In this document: positions 17,127-25,789 of the stretch, piece after piece | Numbering within the stretch: the stretch's first letter is position 1 | Layout of the letters: each line of letters starts with the position of its first letter | From: JBCBSP01 sp039819095 | Lineage (GTDB): Bacteria > Pseudomonadota > Alphaproteobacteria > Caulobacterales > Maricaulaceae | Assembly (NCBI GenBank): GCA_039819095.1 | Contig: JBCBSP010000002.1 | Span: 310,001 to 374,000, forward strand | Direction: 5' to 3' | Length of the DNA stretch: 64,000 nucleotides | Made by a program: the position numbers and the translations under genes | Notes under the pieces: generated by a model | Told to the model about the DNA's origin: nothing | Database searches by the model: none | The model's input: the letters and a program-made list of their open reading frames with translations, nothing else

Positions 17127-17441
17127 ATGACCGAGCACAGCGACATCCAGACCGACACGCGCGAGCGCAAACCCTTCGTTCAGCGGCTGATCTCCATCAA
17201 GCCGTCCGATCTGCTCGCCCTGTTCTTCCTCTGCGTGCTCGCAGGGCTGGTTCTGGCGGCCTTCCAGATCGATCCGGCGCGGCTCTGGGTGGACTTCTTC
17301 GGAACGCTGGCCGACGCGTGGGAGCGCTTCTTCGAAATCATCGGCGATTCCTTCCGCTGGGCGATCCAATACTTCTTCCTCGGCGCGGTGCTCGTGGTGC
17401 CGATCTGGATCGTGTGGCGCATCATCAAGGCGACGCGCTGA
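17127..17441 (+). CDS. Small membrane protein, DUF6460-like
   Basis: A 104-residue protein with two hydrophobic helices (about 29-48 and 79-98). The order 'helix - xIDPxxLW - amphipathic segment - LGAVLVVPIWIVWRI' matches what I know of the alphaproteobacterial DUF6460 family, whose function is unknown. The start is at the first ATG after the mscS terminator; GATAAGGTGG lies just upstream. It is probably monocistronic. Confidence 0.7.
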   Translation: MTEHSDIQTDTRERKPFVQRLISIKPSDLLALFFLCVLAGLVLAAFQIDPARLWVDFFGTLADAWERFFEIIGDSFRWAIQYFFLGAVLVVPIWIVWRIIKATR

Positions 17442-17559
17442 GCGCGCATTCGCGTGCGATGGCGTAAACCCGCTGTTCACCACGGTGAGCGCTTTCACGC
17501 GCTTTCACGGCCCCGCTGCGCTATGAGCGGCCTGCTTCAGTTATGGAGAAGGGGTGCGC

Positions 17560-18396
17560 ATGCTGGCCGGTTCAAAGCCAACATCTGATGCGATGGACGA
17601 ATGGGCGCGCGGCGATGTCCGTGCGACGCAGCGTCCGCGCGACTGGCGCGCCTGCTCGCTCATTGTGTTTGACGAAAGCGCCTTCACCCGGCGCCTCGTC
17701 GTGTCCATTCTGCGCCATGCCGGCGCGAAATCGATTGAGACCGCGACCAGCCAGACCGAAGCGCTTGAAAAGATCGTACGCGCGAGAAACCCGATCCTGA
17801 TCGCCGACTGGCGTGAGAACACGACCACCGGATATCAGATCGTCACCGCGCTGCGCGCCATGCCGGGCGCACTCCGCACGACGCCGGCGCTTCTGCTGAC
17901 AGGCCGTTCCAACATGCCAGACGTCATGGCCGCGCGCGATGCCGGCGCGACCGAATACCTGCTGCGCCCGCTGGCGCCTCAGACCCTGATGGAGCGGTTG
18001 GACGCTGTGCTGAAGGCGCCGCGCAGCTTTATCGAAACAGAAAGCTTCAAAGGCCCGGACCGCCGCCGCGCGCGCACCAATCCCGCCTTCGCGCACAAGC
18101 GCGGCGTCGATGTGGAGGCCGGGTTGACCACGCCGGTCGAAGCGATCCGAGCCCAGGCCGATGCGCTGTCCTTCGACATGATGCGTCGCGGTGATCTTCT
18201 CGCCGCCCGCGTGGGTCGCTCGCTTCGCCGCAGCATGGAAGGCGTGGAGGAGATCACCCCGCGCATTGACGAGGTCGTGCGACTGCACCGCGCCACACTG
18301 GGCCAACTGAAGACGCTGCACGCCGCGCCGGCTGAAACCCGCGCCGAAGTCGTCAACGGTCTTGAACGCGTCGCCGCCAGGCAAAGCGCGGCGTGA
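17560..18396 (+). CDS. Response regulator with receiver domain and helical C-terminus
   Basis: A 278-residue protein. Residues about 30-155 form a CheY-like receiver: VFDESAFTRRLV, the acidic centre in ILIADWRE, the Thr in ALLLTGRS and the Arg-for-Lys position in YLLRPLAPQT. The signature FKGPDRRRAR follows, a motif seen after receiver domains of Caulobacter-type CheY-like proteins; the last 110 residues are helical with no DNA-binding motif. I chose the ATG at 17560 because AAGGGG is 5 nt upstream; a GTG two codons earlier would overlap that site. The switch Lys is Arg, so phosphorylation-dependent signalling may be altered. No histidine kinase is adjacent. Confidence 0.8.
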   Translation: MLAGSKPTSDAMDEWARGDVRATQRPRDWRACSLIVFDESAFTRRLVVSILRHAGAKSIETATSQTEALEKIVRARNPILIADWRENTTTGYQIVTALRAMPGALRTTPALLLTGRSNMPDVMAARDAGATEYLLRPLAPQTLMERLDAVLKAPRSFIETESFKGPDRRRARTNPAFAHKRGVDVEAGLTTPVEAIRAQADALSFDMMRRGDLLAARVGRSLRRSMEGVEEITPRIDEVVRLHRATLGQLKTLHAAPAETRAEVVNGLERVAARQSAA

Positions 18397-18437
18397 GGCT
18401 CTAGCGCGAGCCCGCTCAGCGTCGTAAACCGCGCGTC

Positions 18438-18965
18438 ATGAGCGAAGACATCCAGGCCCATCTTGATTCCCTCGCCCCGCTTCTCGTGGCGGGGTCTCCG
18501 CACGCCGTCGCGCTCGGCATGGAGCTGGTCTCCATCGCGCCGGACCGGGCGGTCATGCGCGCGCCCTATCGCGACGATCTGATCGGCGACAGCGAAACCG
18601 GCATTCTGCATGGCGGCGTGGTCACAGCCCTGCTCGACCATGCCTGCGGCGTGGCCGCCTTCGCCGGGCTGGGCGGTCAGGCGGGTACGGCGACGCTGGA
18701 TCTCAGGCTGGATTATATGCGCCCGGCCGAGCCCGGTCGCGATGTCATCGCCGAGGCGCGCGCGATCAAGGCCAGCGGGCTGTTCGCCTTCGTCAACGCC
18801 ATCGCCCATGACGGCGACCCCGATGACCCGGTGGCGACGGCGACGGCCGCCTTCATGATCACCCGCGTCAGTCAGGAAGCCGCCGAACGCGCCAAGGCGA
18901 AAATCGGTGAAAGCGCCACGCCGATCTCCGATATCAGCATAACCGGCTCAGGAGCCGGCTCATGA
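18438..18965 (+). CDS. PaaI-family acyl-CoA thioesterase (first of a tandem pair)
   Basis: A 175-residue hot-dog-fold thioesterase. The core ILHGGVVTALLDHACGVAAFA holds the HGG and the Asp typical of the PaaI/4HBT family, followed by TATLDLRLDYMRPAEPGRDV. It probably hydrolyses an aromatic or medium-chain acyl-CoA in the cytoplasm. Its stop overlaps the start of the next thioesterase by 4 nt (ATGA), so the two are translationally coupled and may form a heteromer. Confidence 0.9.
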   Translation: MSEDIQAHLDSLAPLLVAGSPHAVALGMELVSIAPDRAVMRAPYRDDLIGDSETGILHGGVVTALLDHACGVAAFAGLGGQAGTATLDLRLDYMRPAEPGRDVIAEARAIKASGLFAFVNAIAHDGDPDDPVATATAAFMITRVSQEAAERAKAKIGESATPISDISITGSGAGS

Positions 18966-19372
18966 GCGAGCACCTCATTCCGCTTCTGTCGAGCCCCTAT
19001 GTGAAACGCCTCGGCGTGCGCTTCGACGATCATGGCGACGAGCTGACCGGCATTCTGCCCTATGACGATACGCTGGTGGGCAATCCGCTTATTCCAGCCC
19101 TGCATGGCGGGGCGATCGGCGCCTTTATGGAGATCACGGCTTCCGCCGCACTGATGGCGGCCAGCCGGCTCGCCGCCCTGCCTAAGCCAATTGATGTGGC
19201 GGTGGACTACCTGCGTCCGGGCCGTCCCAGCGACGTGTTCGCGCGCGCAATGATCACCCGGCAGGGTTCGCGCGTCGCCAATGTGCGCGTGGACGCCTGG
19301 CAGGAACGCCGACAGGCGCTGATCGCCACCTTGCACGGCCATTTCCTGATCAAGCCGGACGACGCAAGCTAG
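18962..19372 (+). CDS. PaaI-family thioesterase (second of a tandem pair)
   Basis: A 136-residue hot-dog-fold protein: PALHGGAIGAFMEITASAAL and PKPIDVAVDYLRPGRPSDVF. The acidic catalytic residue occupied by Asp in the first copy is Glu here (FMEIT), within family variation. It is coupled to the preceding gene by a 4-nt overlap. Its stop codon shares the bases CTAG with the stop of the convergent gene at 19369. Confidence 0.9.
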   Translation: MSEHLIPLLSSPYVKRLGVRFDDHGDELTGILPYDDTLVGNPLIPALHGGAIGAFMEITASAALMAASRLAALPKPIDVAVDYLRPGRPSDVFARAMITRQGSRVANVRVDAWQERRQALIATLHGHFLIKPDDAS

Positions 19373-20406
19373 CCCTGAGCAGAGCCGGCCAGCGCCTCGC
19401 CGAGCGCCAGGCCGGACGTCCAGGCGTGTTCAGCGCGCGGACCGAGCCGCCAGTCGCCCGCCGCGCCAAGGCTTTTGTCGGCGCTGAGCCCAAACGGTGA
19501 TTCAGCCGCGTTCTCGACAAAGGCGTAGAGCCAGCGATGAACACGGGTCCAGACCGGCGCCGGCGCGCCGGACAGGCGTGAAAACTCAGCGAGGACGAGG
19601 CTGGCGATCTCCGTCTTGTCGGCATCGACCTGACGCGCCGACCAGTTGGGTCCGGCATGCAACACCCAGCCGGGATGAGACCGATCCGCGCCCGGACGCG
19701 AGCCGACGCGCGCCGCCCAGGACAGGGCCTCGCCTTCGTCCAGCTTCAAGCCGTCAAACCCGGCTTCGAACCCAGCGTCATAGGCCGCCATCACCGCAAA
19801 GCAGGGCGCCATGCGCGCCGTAGCGGCTTCACGCGCAAGCTCCGCGGCCGGTTCGCCAGCGCTCGCGAACAGCGCGGACGCCTGCGGCGCCGGGATCGCC
19901 ACGGCCACCCGATCGAACGGACCGGCTTTCCCGCCATCCTCAAACAGTATCGTCCAGCCGTCCGCGCCCTGTTGCAGGGTTTCGGCCCGCGCCGCGAAAC
20001 GCACATCGAGCCCGGTCAGCGCATGTTTCACGATCGCGTTCATGCCGCCGGCGCCCACCCAGAGGGACTCCGCGGCGCCGCAGAGCGGTTCGCGGCTTCC
20101 GGCGCGCTGTCGCTCAAGCCGGCCTTGCCAGGGCGAAGCCGCCCCGGCGCGTTCAGCGTCAGCCATGAAACGAGCAAAGCTGTCAGTGCGCGCGGTCAGA
20201 TACTGAGCGCCATGATCAAAGCGGTGCTCCTTCTCGCCAATCATCGCGCGCCGCGTGGACAACCGCCCGCCCGGCCCGCGCCCCTTGTCGAACAGCGTGA
20301 CGGAAAAGCCGCGAGCGATCAGCGCCCGCGCGCAGGCCGCACCGGCGAGGCCCGCGCCAATGACCGCAGCGGTCTTCTTTCCTGTGTATGAGAGCGACAC
20401 GCTCAT
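19369..20406 (-). CDS. FAD-dependent amine oxidase/renalase-like oxidoreductase
   Basis: A 345-residue flavoprotein with the dinucleotide-binding motif AAVIGAGLAGAACARAL, the second signature DKGRGPGGRLSTRR and FDHGAQYLTAR, all typical of the renalase-like NAD(P)/FAD oxidoreductases. The C-terminal segment (AAGDWRLGPRAEHAWTSGLA LGEAL) carries the second FAD-contacting motif. The substrate is uncertain; bacterial renalases oxidise isomeric dihydro-NAD(P). It is divergent from the DCC protein at 20447 with a 40-bp gap. Confidence 0.88.
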   Translation of the reverse strand: MSVSLSYTGKKTAAVIGAGLAGAACARALIARGFSVTLFDKGRGPGGRLSTRRAMIGEKEHRFDHGAQYLTARTDSFARFMADAERAGAASPWQGRLERQRAGSREPLCGAAESLWVGAGGMNAIVKHALTGLDVRFAARAETLQQGADGWTILFEDGGKAGPFDRVAVAIPAPQASALFASAGEPAAELAREAATARMAPCFAVMAAYDAGFEAGFDGLKLDEGEALSWAARVGSRPGADRSHPGWVLHAGPNWSARQVDADKTEIASLVLAEFSRLSGAPAPVWTRVHRWLYAFVENAAESPFGLSADKSLGAAGDWRLGPRAEHAWTSGLALGEALAGSAQG

Positions 20407-20446
20407 TTTGCTTTTCCCCGCTGCATGATGGCTTATCTAGATCGTC

Positions 20447-20839
20447 ATGAACCGCACCGACACCCACCCGCTGAAGGACTCCCCAGGCAGGGAGGCGGAG
20501 CTGACCGTCTTCTACGATGCGAGCTGCCCGCTTTGCCGGGCTGAAATCGGCTTCTACCAGCGCCGGGGCGCTGAGGCGCGCTTTGTCGATGTGTCCGAAG
20601 GGCTGGCCGCCCCGGACGGGGTCTCGTGCCGCCAGGCCATGGCGCGGTTTCATGTGCAAGACGGCGATGGCGAGGTGCGTTCCGGCGCTGCAGCCTTTGC
20701 AGCGCTGTGGAGGGTCACGCCCGGTTGGCGCTGGCTCGGCCGAATTGGCGGCGTCCCGCCTTTCGTCTGGATCGGCGAAGGCCTCTACCGGATTTTCCTT
20801 CCCATTCGGCCCAGCCTGCAGAAGCTCGCCCGGCGATGA
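20447..20839 (+). CDS. DCC family thiol-disulfide oxidoreductase-like protein (DUF393)
   Basis: A 130-residue protein with the hallmark FYDASCPLCRAEIGFY (the D-x-x-C-x-x-C motif that names the family) and a C-terminal G-ExLYR..FLP.RP pattern. Family members are thioredoxin-like in outline but their substrates are unknown. It is divergent from the renalase-like gene and is followed 47 bp later by a DUF2256 zinc-ribbon gene. Confidence 0.9.
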   Translation: MNRTDTHPLKDSPGREAELTVFYDASCPLCRAEIGFYQRRGAEARFVDVSEGLAAPDGVSCRQAMARFHVQDGDGEVRSGAAAFAALWRVTPGWRWLGRIGGVPPFVWIGEGLYRIFLPIRPSLQKLARR

Positions 20840-20886
20840 TCCGGCATCGGACCGGGCTCCGACACCGCGGGCTGGATCCCTAGCCC

Positions 20887-21057
20887 ATGGCGAAGAACCG
20901 CAACCGGAAACGCGCCACGGCGAAGGCGGACCGGCCGGAGAAAATCTGCCCGGTCTGCAAACGTCCTTTCGGTTGGCGCAAGAAATGGGCGCGCCATTGG
21001 GATGAAGTGAAATACTGCTCGAAACGATGCGCTAACGCTCGCATGAGCGCTACCTGA
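20887..21057 (+). CDS. DUF2256 small zinc-ribbon-like protein
   Basis: A 56-residue protein, short enough to be missed by gene finders. The sequence around ICPVCKRPFGWRKKW and DEVKYCSKRCANAR gives four conserved cysteines in a C-x2-C ... C-x3-C arrangement typical of DUF2256. It probably binds zinc. In many bacteria such genes neighbour photolyase/cryptochrome genes, but none is present here. Positioned after the DCC gene in the same orientation. Confidence 0.85.
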   Translation: MAKNRNRKRATAKADRPEKICPVCKRPFGWRKKWARHWDEVKYCSKRCANARMSAT

Positions 21058-21192
21058 CGAAGTCTCAATGTGAGCGTCATTTTGGCGTAAGACGGACCAG
21101 CCCAATCTTCTCCTCGCCGACGACGGATGCGGAGACCATAAAGAGATCTCCAAGGCGTCGACGGTTGGTCGATAACCACGGAGACACTCGAT

Positions 21193-21537
21193 ATGCCCCG
21201 ATCCACGAAACTGATCTGCGCCCTCCTCGCTCCGGCCCTGGCTGCAGTTGCGCTCGCACCGGCGGCTCTGGCTGGCCCAACCGAGCCGACAGTGCGCAAT
21301 GCCGACATCCACTTTTCCGCCTCCGATCTCGCCGATCCCCGCAAGGTTGACGCGCTGCGCAGCGAAATCCGCAAGGCGGCCCGAGAGGTCTGCAGCTTGC
21401 CTGGTGATCGTCTCAGCGCGAGAGCCGAGGAGCGCGCTTGCCGCCGGGCCGCGCTCGCCGAAGCCGAGGCCGAGCTTGAAGCCCGCCTCGCCGCATCGCG
21501 CCCGGAGACGCGCATCCGCACCGCCTCGGCGTCCTGA
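21193..21537 (+). CDS. UrcA family exported protein
   Basis: A 114-residue protein with a signal peptide (about 1-28, ending ALAGP) and the UrcA pattern: VRNADIHFSASDLADP, then LRSEIRKAAREVCS and RACRRAALAEAEAELEARL. Two cysteines in the mature part are conserved in this family and may form a disulfide. The function is unknown. GGAG lies 10 nt before the ATG and a terminator follows at 21600. Confidence 0.85.
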   Translation: MPRSTKLICALLAPALAAVALAPAALAGPTEPTVRNADIHFSASDLADPRKVDALRSEIRKAAREVCSLPGDRLSARAEERACRRAALAEAEAELEARLAASRPETRIRTASAS

Positions 21538-21599
21538 CGCCAAGGTTGCCAGTTCGGCCTCACGGTCGTTCCCCGGCGGTGAAAACCGCCTTACCTTCA

Positions 21600-21636
21600 G
21601 CGCCCTCGTTCGCACCCTGCAGCGAGGGCGTCTTTT
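21600..21636 (+). terminator. Terminator after the urcA-like gene
   Basis: GCGCCCTCG and CGAGGGCG arms separated by 14 nt are followed by TCTTTT, 62 bp after the stop. It lies between convergent genes. Confidence 0.7.
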
Positions 21637-21646
21637 CGTTCTCACA

Positions 21647-22564
21647 TTAGCGATGAAGGCGCAGCGCGCGGTCGCCGGCGTGATGGAGGAAGGCGTGACG
21701 GCGCGCCAGCGCGTCCAGATCGCGTGAATACCCGCCGCCAAGCACGCCGCAGACCGGAACGCCCCGGCGCATCACGGCGTCGAACACCATCGCCTCACGC
21801 GCCTGCAGACCTTCATCGCTGAGCGCCAGCAAGCCCAGCCGGTCCTCGACATGCGGATCGACGCCAGCGTTGAAGAAGACCAGATCAGGACGGCTCGCCT
21901 CCAGCGCGTCTTCAAGCGCGTCACGTGCGGCTGAGAGATAGGCCGCATCGCCGGTCCCTTCAGCAATCTCCACATCCATGTCGGAGACCGCCTTGCGGCG
22001 CGGCCAGTTCTCACGGCAATGGACTGACAGCGTGAAGACGCGGGCGTCGTCTTCGAAGATGCGCGCCGTGCCGTCGCCCTGATGCACGTCGAAATCGGCC
22101 ACCAGAATGCGCGATGCGAGACCTTCGGTCAGCAGCAGGCGCGCCGCGACCGCGACATCGTTGAAGACGCAGAACCCCGCCCCGCCATCGGCAAAGGCGT
22201 GGTGGCTGCCCCCGGCGGTGTTGCAGGCCGCGCCATGCTCCAGCGCCAGACGCGCAGCCAGCGCGGTTCCGGCCACTGCGCAGCGTGAACGCAGCGCGAC
22301 CGCCTCGCTCATCTTGAAACCTATCCGGCGCTCCAGAGCTTCCGGAACCGTCTGGCTCAGCACCTGATCGACATAGCCGGGCGCATGGGCGAGCTCCAGC
22401 CACGCCGCCGGCGCCGGTATCGGCGTTTGGAAGGCCTCTAAGTCGGCGACCAGACCGTCGGCGACGAGCCGTTCAGCCAGCGCCCGGAACTTGCCCATCG
22501 GAAAGCGGTGGGTCGCCGGCACATCGCGCGCGACATAGGCCGGATGATGAACGATCGGCAGCAT
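21647..22564 (-). CDS. Histone deacetylase-like amidohydrolase
   Basis: A 305-residue arginase/deacetylase-fold enzyme. The zinc site and charge relay are visible: GGSHHAFADGGAGFCVFND, ILVADFDVHQGDGTA, FNAGVDPH and GGGYSRD. It belongs to the bacterial class that removes acetyl or related acyl groups from small amines such as polyamines; chromatin is not implied. The stop of the next gene (22597 start of the upstream ADH coding end) is 33 bp away in the same orientation, so the two could be one transcript. Confidence 0.92.
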   Translation of the reverse strand: MLPIVHHPAYVARDVPATHRFPMGKFRALAERLVADGLVADLEAFQTPIPAPAAWLELAHAPGYVDQVLSQTVPEALERRIGFKMSEAVALRSRCAVAGTALAARLALEHGAACNTAGGSHHAFADGGAGFCVFNDVAVAARLLLTEGLASRILVADFDVHQGDGTARIFEDDARVFTLSVHCRENWPRRKAVSDMDVEIAEGTGDAAYLSAARDALEDALEASRPDLVFFNAGVDPHVEDRLGLLALSDEGLQAREAMVFDAVMRRGVPVCGVLGGGYSRDLDALARRHAFLHHAGDRALRLHR

Positions 22565-22596
22565 GAGGAAAGCTCAAGCCAGGCCGCAGACCCGAC

Positions 22597-23607
22597 TTAA
22601 GCGAAATCGTTCTCCAGCACGATGCGGTAGCGCGGTTTGCCCTCGCGAAGGCGCTCAAACGCCTCGTCGATCTCGCTCATCGGAAGACGTTCGATCATCG
22701 GCTTGATGTCGTGGCGCGCGCAGAAATCCAGCATCTGGCGAATGGTGGCCGGACTGCCGAGCGGTGAGCCGGAGATGGAGCGCTGTGCGCCGATCAACTG
22801 AAAGGCGATGCCGGGAATCGGCTTGGGCGGGATGCCGACCGTATGAAGCCGCCCACGCGGGCCGAGCATGTTCATATAAGTCGGCCAGTCCATGTCCGCA
22901 GCGACCGTGGACAGGATAAAATCATACCGGCCCGCCTCAACCTTCAGCGCCTCGGCGTCGCGGCTGTTGACCGTGCGGTGCGCGCCCAGCGACCTGGCTT
23001 CCTCGGCTTTAGCGTCCGTGGAGGTGAAGGCGGTCACCTCGCAGCCCCAGGCGTTTAGGAATTGCAGAGCCAGATGGCCGAGCCCGCCAATCCCGATCAC
23101 GCCGACCCGGTCGGTCGGCTTCACGCCGAACTGAACGATCGGGTTGAACACGGTGATGCCGCCGCAGAAGAGCGGCCCGGCCGCGACCGCATCAACCCCG
23201 TCCGGCAGGGGCGTCGCCCAGTGCGACTGAACCCGCACCGCATCGCCGAACCCGCCGCGCCGTCCGACCGCGATCTGCTCGACCATGACGCACATATTGT
23301 GATCGCCATGCATGCACGGATCACACGTCATGCAGGAGCGCGAGAACCAGCCGACGCCCACGCGCTGGCCTTGCTGCAAATGCGCCACGTCCGCGCCGAC
23401 GCGCGACACCAGGCCGACCACTTCATGGCCGGGGGTAAGCGGGAATTTCGTCACGCCCCACTCATCATCCAGAAGCGACATGTCCGAATGGCAGAGGCCG
23501 CAGCTTTCCACCGCGATCTCGACTTCGTCGGCCTTGATCGGACCCGGATCGTATTCGACGACGCCGAACCGACCTTTCGGTTCACTAACTTGATAGGCGC
23601 GGATCAT
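22597..23607 (-). CDS. Zinc-dependent alcohol dehydrogenase, cinnamyl-alcohol/AdhC type
   Basis: A 336-residue medium-chain dehydrogenase. Catalytic zinc ligands are in CGLCHSDMSLLDDEW and TPGHEVVG, the structural zinc ligands in CMTCDPCMHGDHNMC, and the NAD(P) site is IGGLGHLALQF. The GVGWFSRSC and NKxC-like region place it with the NADPH-dependent aldehyde reductase group (YahK/cinnamyl alcohol dehydrogenase). It interconverts aldehydes and alcohols in the cytoplasm. Its start at 23607 is divergent from the MATE gene. Confidence 0.93.
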   Translation of the reverse strand: MIRAYQVSEPKGRFGVVEYDPGPIKADEVEIAVESCGLCHSDMSLLDDEWGVTKFPLTPGHEVVGLVSRVGADVAHLQQGQRVGVGWFSRSCMTCDPCMHGDHNMCVMVEQIAVGRRGGFGDAVRVQSHWATPLPDGVDAVAAGPLFCGGITVFNPIVQFGVKPTDRVGVIGIGGLGHLALQFLNAWGCEVTAFTSTDAKAEEARSLGAHRTVNSRDAEALKVEAGRYDFILSTVAADMDWPTYMNMLGPRGRLHTVGIPPKPIPGIAFQLIGAQRSISGSPLGSPATIRQMLDFCARHDIKPMIERLPMSEIDEAFERLREGKPRYRIVLENDFA

Positions 23608-23710
23608 GGTTCAGGCTCCTCATGGCGATAGTGCTCGACGATAGAGCTGAAGGCTTCAGACGCAACTCAGCTTGCATGAGCCGTTCGCCGCAGCGTACAG
23701 CCGGGCTTCC

Positions 23711-25063
23711 ATGACCGCTTCGACCCTGGCCCCTGACACGCTGACGCGTCGCAAAGTGCTCGCGCTCGCCCTGCCGATCATGGCGGCGAATGTGGCGAGC
23801 CCGCTTGTGGGTCTGGTCGATATCGCCGTTATCGGGCGCACGGGTTCGACCAGCGATATCGCGGCGGTCGCGCTCGGCGTGCTGATCTTCAACACGCTCT
23901 ACTGGGCGCTTGGCTTTCTGCGCATGAGCTCCACAGCGCTCGCCGCTCAGGCCGATGGCGCCGGCGAACAAGGCGAAGCCCGCGCCACGCTGTTTCGCGG
24001 CGCGCTGGTGGGCGCAGCCCTCGGCCTCATCTTCGTCGTCGTTCAAGGCCCGCTGAGCCAAGCAGCCTTCGCCGCGCTGTCCGGCGGTGAAGCGACCGAG
24101 GCGGGCGGGCGGGACTATTTCGATGCGCGGATCTGGGGAGCGCCGGCGGCGCTCGCCGGTTTCGCCGTTTATGGCTGGTTGATCGGCATGGGCCGGACCG
24201 GGGCGGCGCTCGGGCTGCAGATCGCGCTGAACCTGGTGAACGCCGCGCTCTCCATCCTGTTCGTGGTGCGCTTTGATTGGGGCGTTGAGGGCGTGGCGGC
24301 GGCCAGCGCGGCGAGCCAGTGGATCGCGCTCATTGCGGCCGGCTTCATCGTCTGGCGCGTCTTGCGCAGCCGCAGTTGCGCGCCGCGAAAACGAATCCTC
24401 GACACCGCGGCGCTGAGCCGGCTGTTCACGGTCAACCGTGACATCTTCCTGCGCACGCTAGCGCTGCTGGCGGGCATGTGGTGGTTCAACGAGGCCTCCC
24501 TGCGCGAGGGCGACGCGATCCTGGCCGGAAACGCGATCCTTCTGCAGTTCATCGGAATCGCCGCCTATGTGCTTGACGCCTTCGCGCACGTCACCGAAAC
24601 GCTGGCCGGCAAGGCCAAAGGCGCAAAGGACTGGCCGGGCCTGCGCCGGGCGATGCGGCTGGCGAGCGAGCTGGCGCTGGTTGGCGCTGCATTGCTCAGC
24701 CTCGCCTTCTGGGTCTTCGGGGCGGCCTTTATCGCGCTGATGACGACCGATGAAGCCACGCGCGCCGTGGCCCTCGCCTTCCTGCCCTTCTGTGCGCTCG
24801 CCCCCCTGATCGGGGCGCCGAGCTGGCAGCTGGACGGGCTGATGATCGGGACCACGCAAGGGCCGCTGATGCGTAATGCGATGATTGCTGCGCTCGTGAT
24901 CTATCTGGCGCTGGACTTCTGGCTGAGGCCCTGGCTTGGCGGCGTCGGGCTCTGGCTCGCCTTTCTGGGCTATTACGCCGTCCGCGCGGTCACGCTCAGC
25001 CTTGGCCTGCCCGGACTGAAGCGGCAGTTTGAAACCAGCGCGCCCGCTTCACCCGCGCCGTAA
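23711..25063 (+). CDS. MATE-family efflux transporter (DinF type)
   Basis: A 450-residue polytopic membrane protein with about 12 helices in two bundles. The start TLTRRKVLALALPIMAANV with P-L-V-G-L-V-D-I follows the MATE N-lobe pattern, and the second half begins after RLFTVNRDIFLRTLALL. The absence of a long C-terminal extension and the D-I-AVIGR segment resemble the DinF/NorM-related branch. It exports cationic drugs or toxic metabolites using an ion gradient. I chose the ATG at 23711 rather than a TTG 39 nt upstream because the conserved region begins shortly after it; the ribosome-binding site is weak. Confidence 0.9.
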   Translation: MTASTLAPDTLTRRKVLALALPIMAANVASPLVGLVDIAVIGRTGSTSDIAAVALGVLIFNTLYWALGFLRMSSTALAAQADGAGEQGEARATLFRGALVGAALGLIFVVVQGPLSQAAFAALSGGEATEAGGRDYFDARIWGAPAALAGFAVYGWLIGMGRTGAALGLQIALNLVNAALSILFVVRFDWGVEGVAAASAASQWIALIAAGFIVWRVLRSRSCAPRKRILDTAALSRLFTVNRDIFLRTLALLAGMWWFNEASLREGDAILAGNAILLQFIGIAAYVLDAFAHVTETLAGKAKGAKDWPGLRRAMRLASELALVGAALLSLAFWVFGAAFIALMTTDEATRAVALAFLPFCALAPLIGAPSWQLDGLMIGTTQGPLMRNAMIAALVIYLALDFWLRPWLGGVGLWLAFLGYYAVRAVTLSLGLPGLKRQFETSAPASPAP

Positions 25064-25083
25064 GCCCTGTTAGCCTCGCGTCC

Positions 25084-25275
25084 ATGCGCATCATCATTCA
25101 ACGCGATGGCGGATGCATGGGGTCCGGGTGTCTGGGCATCGTGTTTCTTGCCGGGTGGATCACCGCCGTCGTTCGCGACGCGATGATGCTGAAATGGCTC
25201 TGGCTGATCTTCGATCTCTTGCTGGCGCCGCTGGGGGCCGTACGCGGCTTTCTGATGTGGTTCGGCCTGGCCTAG
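25084..25275 (+). CDS. Small two-helix membrane protein
   Basis: A 63-codon frame immediately after the MATE gene. An ATG at 25117 would give a 52-residue version, MGSGCLGIVFLAGWI followed by a short turn and a second hydrophobic helix ending in LMWFGLA. It has no recognised family. The frame ends exactly at a TAG shared with the stop of convergent tadA (bases CTAG at 25272-25275), an arrangement that supports it being real. It could be a DUF-type small membrane protein; no function is assigned. Confidence 0.5.
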   Translation: MRIIIQRDGGCMGSGCLGIVFLAGWITAVVRDAMMLKWLWLIFDLLLAPLGAVRGFLMWFGLA

Positions 25276-25751
25276 CCGCGCCGCGCCCTGAAGAAGGCTT
25301 TCAGAAGCTCCGCGCTTTGCTCGGCCATCAGCCCGGCCTCCACGGACGGACGCCAGTGACAGGTCTTCTGCTCGAAGAAGCGAGGCCCGTGCTCAATGGC
25401 GCCGCCCTTGGGGTCGGAGGCGGCGTACACCAGTCGCCCGATACGCGCATGGCTGATTGCGCCGGCGCACATCGCGCACGGCTCCAGCGTCACGTAGAGC
25501 GTCAGCCCGGTGAGCCGATAATTGCCCGTCGCAGCGCCCGCAGCGCGAAGCGCCAGAATCTCCGCATGACTGGTCGGGTCGTGACTCGCGATCGGCTGAT
25601 TATGCGCTTCGGCGATGATGGTGTTGGACGCCGGATCGACCAGCAGCGCCCCGATCGGCGCCTCGCCCGCCTCGGCGGCGGCTTGCGCAAGGGCGAAGGC
25701 GCGCTCCATATAGCGCCGGTCATCATCCGGGTCTGGACCATTCATGCTCAT
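25272..25751 (-). CDS. tadA: tRNA-specific adenosine deaminase
   Basis: A 159-residue cytidine-deaminase-fold enzyme. The catalytic motif HAE lies at 62-64 and the zinc cysteines in PCAMC at 91-95. The tail GGAIEHGPRFFEQKTCHWRP is the TadA form of the nucleoside-deaminase family. It converts A34 to inosine in tRNA-Arg(ACG). The first or third codon (MSM) may be the start. It is divergent from the pseudouridine synthase gene, as is common in alphaproteobacteria. Confidence 0.93.
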   Translation of the reverse strand: MSMNGPDPDDDRRYMERAFALAQAAAEAGEAPIGALLVDPASNTIIAEAHNQPIASHDPTSHAEILALRAAGAATGNYRLTGLTLYVTLEPCAMCAGAISHARIGRLVYAASDPKGGAIEHGPRFFEQKTCHWRPSVEAGLMAEQSAELLKAFFRARRG

Positions 25752-25789
25752 TCCCGCCCCTTAAGCCCTCAATCGAGACAATAGCAAGC

